64,000 bases of DNA. Source: Holdemania massiliensis (lineage in GTDB: Bacteria; Bacillota_I; Bacilli_A; Erysipelotrichales; Erysipelotrichaceae). Positions 59,444 through 64,000 of this stretch are shown in pieces. Under the pieces are notes generated by a model. It worked only from the letters and a program-made list of their open reading frames with translations, made no database searches and had not been told where the DNA came from. The translations under genes were made by a program, and so were the position numbers. The stretch spans positions 2,976,001 through 3,040,000 of the forward strand of contig NZ_JAKNTK010000001.1 of the NCBI RefSeq assembly GCF_022440805.1, in the 5' to 3' direction. The first letter of the stretch is position 1; each line of letters begins with the position of its first letter.

Positions 59444-61429
59444 TTAAACAACAAGAAATAATCTTAGAATAAGCAGGAAAAGAAATGAAACGCCAATATT
59501 TATCCACAGAGATAGATTTTGATTTTTCTGCCTTATTGACAATCGCAGCAAGACTTCATTCAGAACGCCTACATAGAAAAGCCCAAGTCCATAAATCACA
59601 AGAAGAAAACTGAGAATTGAAATCGGCAAAGAAATCCCTAACGCCAGAACATTGCTGACTGAATAAGTAAGCAAATGAGCTTCATAATAGTTCAATTTAA
59701 CAATAACTGTGGATAAAAACAGAAAACTGTACAAACCTCCGCTGACCAAAAACAAAATCCTGCGTTTCTGCCGGTCTACCTTGTGTTTCTTCCGTTCATA
59801 GATTCGAATCAATTTATCCATTTGCAGCTCATTATCTTTTCCGACTGCCGCTGCAACCCAAAAACTGATCGCAAGAAACAGCATTCCCGCTTTAATACTT
59901 ATTTCATCTTTTGCCTTAAAAATCTCGATCAGTGGTGTCTCATAAACATATTCCGTTTTTTCCAAAGCTTTCAACTGTTCAACTTGTTGTTCTGCTTTGC
60001 GAAAACCTTCCATGCTTTCCAGTTTGAGATTCAGAATATAAGCCTCTCGCTCCAACGTATCCCGATCTATTTCATCTGCTGCATATTGAGTATATAATTC
60101 CGAAATTTGGTTTTGAATTTCAGCATAATTTTGATTCTGCTGAGCAATCAATAAGGTCTGTCTGTCAGTTAACAAGCCCTGCAGCTGAAACGAAAACTGT
60201 TGATAGTAATATTCATTTTTATCAATATAAGGAGAATAGTGCAAGCATTGAAACACTTGCACCCCAGCAAGCAGCACTACGATAAAAAGATTTTTCCCAT
60301 TCATCCAAAATTTTTTCATCTCATAATAAAATAAAGGTTGTGGACGGTACTGGCGGTTTCTTTTTAAATTGAAATTACTTTCTTTCGCTGTTTTGCGATG
60401 AAATGCTGAATATCCAAAAAAAGCACCGCCAATGATCATTCCCATCAGACAAATTAGAAGAATTAAAGTTTTGACCTCGATTGGGTAATTCCCTAAAGGA
60501 ACACTGGTGAATGTTGTAAGATAAGAATTAAATTGCAGCAAAGCCGCAAGATTGATGTATTTTAACAGAATAAGAAAGGATTCATTCTTTATTCCAGAAA
60601 AGAGCCAAAACTCCAAACTAAATAGAATAATTAAGCAGAGATAAAAAGATGGTCCTTGATGAAATCGGATGGCAGCCACGCTGACTAAAACCATGAAAAA
60701 TAAAACGATCAAGAATTTTAGAACAAAAAATTGAAATAGGAAGACGGATGTACTCATGGCATAAGGAACATATAGAAATCCAATGATCGTCTGAATCGGA
60801 AGTTTCAGATTTAGATTTCCTCCCAAGCATAAAAAACTGATTATGCCTGTCAGCATTTCTAAAAATAAAAACATGCCTCCGCCTAAAATGAGAAGACTTG
60901 CAAACTTGTGCCAAGCACTTTGATTTTTAAAACGAGGAATAGGCAAAAGTATAGGTTCAAGATGGTCTTCTCTTTCTTTAACAAACAGGAAATAGGCACA
61001 AAAAACAAGAAACAAAAGCACCATCGTCAAACTGACAGGTTCCTGTAAAATAAAACTTAATGAAAATGCAGGCTGGAATTGAAAATGTTGGCCTGCCAAT
61101 TTTAGATAATATGCGGCCTTACGCTGACTGTTTCGGAACGCATAAGAATTGGGATCATGAAATAGAGTGGAATGCCGAAGCCGATCATCTTCACTCAGGA
61201 TCTGTTCAACAAATTCTGGATATTTCTCTGCTTCATCAATTTGATCTTGATAGGTCTGCAAGCTTATTTCATCTCTAGCTTGGGCTAAACTTATCCATGA
61301 TGTTCCATCTTCCTTTTGCAGAAGCAAGAAAGCCGTGGTTAAACAATGCATCACCAGAATCAAAATAACTGCTTTCTGAAAAGCAGAACTTGCCAGACAT
61401 TTCTTTATTTCATAGCGAATTATGTCCAT
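59444..61429 (-). CDS. ABC-2 type transporter permease, two-halves form
   Basis: 661 residues with about twelve membrane segments. The chain has two similar halves, each starting with a short cytosolic RYEIKK/YYEMKK motif followed by a membrane helix and a long external loop (residues about 40-130 and 385-510), so it looks like a fused permease dimer. It overlaps the ATPase gene by 10 bases. Together they form an exporter; substrate unknown. Confidence 0.82.
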   Translation of the reverse strand: MDIIRYEIKKCLASSAFQKAVILILVMHCLTTAFLLLQKEDGTSWISLAQARDEISLQTYQDQIDEAEKYPEFVEQILSEDDRLRHSTLFHDPNSYAFRNSQRKAAYYLKLAGQHFQFQPAFSLSFILQEPVSLTMVLLFLVFCAYFLFVKEREDHLEPILLPIPRFKNQSAWHKFASLLILGGGMFLFLEMLTGIISFLCLGGNLNLKLPIQTIIGFLYVPYAMSTSVFLFQFFVLKFLIVLFFMVLVSVAAIRFHQGPSFYLCLIILFSLEFWLFSGIKNESFLILLKYINLAALLQFNSYLTTFTSVPLGNYPIEVKTLILLICLMGMIIGGAFFGYSAFHRKTAKESNFNLKRNRQYRPQPLFYYEMKKFWMNGKNLFIVVLLAGVQVFQCLHYSPYIDKNEYYYQQFSFQLQGLLTDRQTLLIAQQNQNYAEIQNQISELYTQYAADEIDRDTLEREAYILNLKLESMEGFRKAEQQVEQLKALEKTEYVYETPLIEIFKAKDEISIKAGMLFLAISFWVAAAVGKDNELQMDKLIRIYERKKHKVDRQKRRILFLVSGGLYSFLFLSTVIVKLNYYEAHLLTYSVSNVLALGISLPISILSFLLVIYGLGLFYVGVLNEVLLRLSIRQKNQNLSLWINIGVSFLFLLILRLFLVV

Positions 61430-62292
61430 AATTGTTCATCCTCAAAATTATTCATGTATAAATCTTCCAATGTCGGAGAAACTGCTTCTTTTCCTGGCCA
61501 CTTTTCTTTAGAGATTAACCTTACCGCATATCCCTTCGTTTTTTTCTGAATTCCAGTGACACAATATTCTTGCTTCAATTTTTCACAGGTCTCTTCATTA
61601 CAGTCTATTTCATAAACATAATTAGAAAATGTCCGAGTCAATTCCTGCATCGTTCCCTTTTGAATGATTTGTCCCTTTTTGAGAAAAATAAACTGATCAG
61701 CAATCAATTCAACATCGCTGATTACATGGGTTGCGTAAATAATAATCTTCTCTTTAGAGAGCTGCGCCAGAATTTTTCTTACCTGAACACGCTGCATTGG
61801 ATCCAACCCCGCCGTCGGTTCATCTAAAACAATCACTTTCGGATCCTTTAAAAGCGTCGCTGCCAACAGGAGTCTTTGTTTCATCCCACCTGAATATTCT
61901 CTTATTCGCTTCTGTCGATCCTGCCATAAAGATACCTGAGTTAAACCTTTTTCAATCTCTGATTTTATCTGATTCCGCGGGATTTCTTTTAACGACGCAA
62001 AATATCCCATGAAATCATAGCCTGTAAAATCTTCATACAAACGCTGATTCTGCGGCATGTAGCCAAGACAATGATTAAAGAGAACTCGGCATTCATCAAT
62101 AGGCTGATCATTATATAAAATCTCTCCGGCGGTTTTCTCAATATTTCCAGCTAAGATATTCATCAATGTTGATTTTCCTGCACCATTTGGCCCAAGCAGT
62201 CCGTAAATTCCTTCGTCAAGAGACAGATTGACATGATCTAAAGCAAGTTTAGCGTTATATTGCTTCGTTAAATCTTTCATTTCTAGTTTCAT
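61420..62292 (-). CDS. ABC transporter ATP-binding protein
   Basis: 290 residues. Walker A GLLGPNGAGKSTLM, Q-loop YMPQNQRL, signature YSGGMKQRL, Walker B VIVLDEPTAGLDP and the H-loop ATHVISD are all intact. C-terminal about 75 residues are a regulatory extension. ATG at 62292 chosen (GGTG upstream); a TTG at 62304 overlaps the lipoprotein gene. Coupled with the ABC-2 permease downstream and 5 bases after the lipoprotein gene. Confidence 0.93.
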   Translation of the reverse strand: MKLEMKDLTKQYNAKLALDHVNLSLDEGIYGLLGPNGAGKSTLMNILAGNIEKTAGEILYNDQPIDECRVLFNHCLGYMPQNQRLYEDFTGYDFMGYFASLKEIPRNQIKSEIEKGLTQVSLWQDRQKRIREYSGGMKQRLLLAATLLKDPKVIVLDEPTAGLDPMQRVQVRKILAQLSKEKIIIYATHVISDVELIADQFIFLKKGQIIQKGTMQELTRTFSNYVYEIDCNEETCEKLKQEYCVTGIQKKTKGYAVRLISKEKWPGKEAVSPTLEDLYMNNFEDEQLWT

Positions 62293-62297
62293 GATTT

Positions 62298-63452
62298 TCA
62301 CCAATCCAAACCGATAATAGGTTTAGCGAGTTCAAATTCCTGATTAAAATAAGCTTCTTTATCCAGATAGTACCAATAGGAATCTACCTCTTCCCCCTGA
62401 ATTAACTTTTTTCCGATAAAATACTGATCATTGCTGTCAGCGATCGAAAATTGCTGACCTTCTTTATTAAAATCAGGAAAATTCTGTTCCTTTTCAACAT
62501 CAAAAAAACCGTACATTATTTTTTCTGGTCTTTGTTTCATGTCTACCGTCATATTGAAATAAAAAACTTTTCCCTGATCATAGTATCTAAGTTCAATCGG
62601 TTCTGAATTCTCTAAAAGCAGACGTTTGCTCTGTTGTTGATAATTAAGTTCTATCAGAGAATAATTTTGATCTAAGTAATATAAGCAGTGTTTTTCAAGA
62701 TCAATATTCTTTTCAGAGGCTATTCTGATCTTCTCAGCCTCCTCCAAAACAAGTGTTTCTTTCGTTTCAATATTGTAGCAGCTTAAAACTTCTTTTGGAT
62801 TTTCATCACTCTTCGAGTCTTGTACAGTTTTATAGAAAACTTTTTCATGATCTACTGCGATAAGTTTTCGATGCTGAGGATCCTGAATTAAAACAGGCTC
62901 ATAAATCAGATTTAATGAATTATCCTTTAAATCAAAATAAGCCAGTTGACCTTCTTCAACAAATGATCCATTTTTTTGAAATTGCGTACCAATAATTTCA
63001 AAATAGATTTTTTGATCATGATAAATAAATGAATAGTTATCCGGCATAATTTCATTGTATTTTTTATTTTTATACTGATAAAGTTCTTTTACGTTATTGC
63101 CATCAGGATCCATCCGCATCAAGGACAGATAGTTCTCATCATGGTAAACGTAATAAATGAAATCATTATAATAGGCGATTCCTGCTACATAAGCCGGATA
63201 CATGTGTGGATCTTTTTTCATATTTTTGTCAGGAATACTGATCACTTTTCCTGTTGCAAAATCAAAATAGGCCATTCCCGTTTCTTCATTGCCAAATTGA
63301 AAAATCCCCACATTATTAACATTACGAAAGGTCACTAAATAGTAATCTTCTTCAGATAATGCCGTAATTGCGGACTTTCCAGTGGATGAACAGCCAGCGA
63401 CAAGCAGACAAATGAGAAAGAGTATTAATCCTTTTTTCATAGCTGTTTTCAT
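62298..63452 (-). CDS. Lipoprotein with beta-propeller-like (DUF5050-type) domain
   Basis: 384 residues. Signal peptide with lipobox LLVAGC (Cys at residue 21), so it is lipid-anchored outside the cell. The body is a series of strand-turn repeats with YY/DG patterns (NDFIYYVYHDENYLSLMRMD, KIYFEII, VFYKTV, CLYYLDQNY), as in DUF5050 or six-bladed propeller-like sensors. It precedes the ABC ATPase and permease genes and may be a substrate-capturing or accessory part of that exporter (inference). GGGGGAAC precedes the ATG. Confidence 0.85.
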   Translation of the reverse strand: MKTAMKKGLILFLICLLVAGCSSTGKSAITALSEEDYYLVTFRNVNNVGIFQFGNEETGMAYFDFATGKVISIPDKNMKKDPHMYPAYVAGIAYYNDFIYYVYHDENYLSLMRMDPDGNNVKELYQYKNKKYNEIMPDNYSFIYHDQKIYFEIIGTQFQKNGSFVEEGQLAYFDLKDNSLNLIYEPVLIQDPQHRKLIAVDHEKVFYKTVQDSKSDENPKEVLSCYNIETKETLVLEEAEKIRIASEKNIDLEKHCLYYLDQNYSLIELNYQQQSKRLLLENSEPIELRYYDQGKVFYFNMTVDMKQRPEKIMYGFFDVEKEQNFPDFNKEGQQFSIADSNDQYFIGKKLIQGEEVDSYWYYLDKEAYFNQEFELAKPIIGLDW

Positions 63453-63520
63453 GGTTCAGTTCCCCCTTCAATCGTTTCTGATTTTCGTCAAGTTAATTAA
63501 ATCATCTGCGCAAACTTATT

Positions 63521-64000
63521 TTATTCTTTATTCAAATACCGTTGAAGCTGAGCGTTTAGATCATTTCTGATCTCTTCAATTCGAGTGCCTTTCATGACCT
63601 CTTTATACAAGTCCATATCAACGAACTGCGGAGCGTTGTAAGCGGTAAAGTATTCATTATGTTTGACAACTAGATCTTGCATTTCGTCAAAGTAATCGCT
63701 GAAATCAAACGTAAAACCAAAAGCACAGGATTTATTTAATGATTCATAAAAAGCTTGGTGATTTTCTTTCGTTAAATCCTGAGGCAGCGAAGAATTTTTC
63801 ACAATATAGGGATTACCGGTGCCAAAAAACATTTTTTCGCCTGGTTTTACTCCATCAGGAAAAAAGACACGACTTAATTCAGGATCACTGTACAACAAGC
63901 CAAAGAAATTCATAACTTCATCTTTTCTGTCACACCAGGAAGGAATTGCTAATCCCCAATAGGGAATAACATTCAAGAATTCAAAATTTTCTTCTACTGT
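63521..64000 (-). CDS. ABC transporter solute-binding protein (DUF3502-type), C-terminal part
   Basis: The frame is open through the right edge, so the start lies outside; 159 codons are seen. The sequence NFEFLNVIPYWGLAIPSWCDRK... resembles the C-terminal half of extracellular solute-binding lipoproteins of the DUF3502 group (carbohydrate-type ABC importers), ending in a helical ALN-type tail (LNAQLQRYLNKE). Its transporter genes would lie to the right of the window. The TTG at 63976 is not a start. Confidence 0.75.
   Translation of the reverse strand, partial: TVEENFEFLNVIPYWGLAIPSWCDRKDEVMNFFGLLYSDPELSRVFFPDGVKPGEKMFFGTGNPYIVKNSSLPQDLTKENHQAFYESLNKSCAFGFTFDFSDYFDEMQDLVVKHNEYFTAYNAPQFVDMDLYKEVMKGTRIEEIRNDLNAQLQRYLNKE

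Overview
The window reads as chromosomal DNA of a low-to-medium GC Firmicute. Strong AGGAGG-type ribosome binding sites, a cdaA-cdaR-glmM operon, a ydcC-mazF pair, DUF378, NfeD/SPFH and M18 aminopeptidase genes, and a type I-C CRISPR remnant fit an anaerobic gut member of the Erysipelotrichia (Holdemania-like). That placement is an inference from gene content and style; no marker gene here settles it.

Layout. 1-11.3 kb is housekeeping: a family II pyrophosphatase with CBS/DRTGG insert (cut by the left edge), the AzlCD exporter, an S51 peptidase, a manganese catalase, a nitroreductase, a minus-strand peptidase group (M18 aminopeptidase, HD hydrolase, SEC-C methionine aminopeptidase), and a two-gene 2-oxoacid:ferredoxin oxidoreductase in which four subunits are fused pairwise. 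11.3-13.7 kb holds dut, a solitary tnpB element with a structured 3' RNA, and a Ser-Asp-Gly tRNA cluster. 14-20.7 kb holds ydcC-like/mazF, small genes, an aspartokinase lacking ACT domains next to a degenerate ASD-like gene, deoD, a DsbA-like protein and a secreted/anchored MBL hydrolase. 20.9-30.4 kb holds ddl, an AI-2E family transporter, an orphan type I-C CRISPR array with leader, an operon of alpha/beta hydrolase, membrane-anchored MurF-like ligase and Ntn asparaginase, then unknown/NfeD/SPFH and a CPBP protease.

30.4-45.6 kb starts with a group II intron inserted, antisense, at the stop codon of a membrane GDPD gene. It continues with a ceramidase-like gene co-transcribed with a two-component system, a methyltransferase, the c-di-AMP operon cdaA-cdaR-glmM (cdaA has a very long charged tail), and a TraB-family gene.

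45.8-50.8 kb is one solitary 1661-codon gene, the most unusual object here. It has a large N-terminal half of unknown type, a long coiled coil followed by a hydrophobic helix, a beta-rich module, and a C-terminal part that I read as a P47/OrfX-like TULIP domain. That last part is preceded by a perfect in-frame internal Shine-Dalgarno and ATG.

50.9-64 kb holds an FAD/Rieske oxidoreductase, a sugar nucleotidyltransferase, dinB with a decayed partial duplicate, a new 48-codon membrane ORF, two tandem FtsX-like permeases without an ATPase, decayed regulators (XRE fragment, histidine kinase remnant), and an ABC-2 exporter/lipoprotein/solute-binding protein cluster cut by the right edge.
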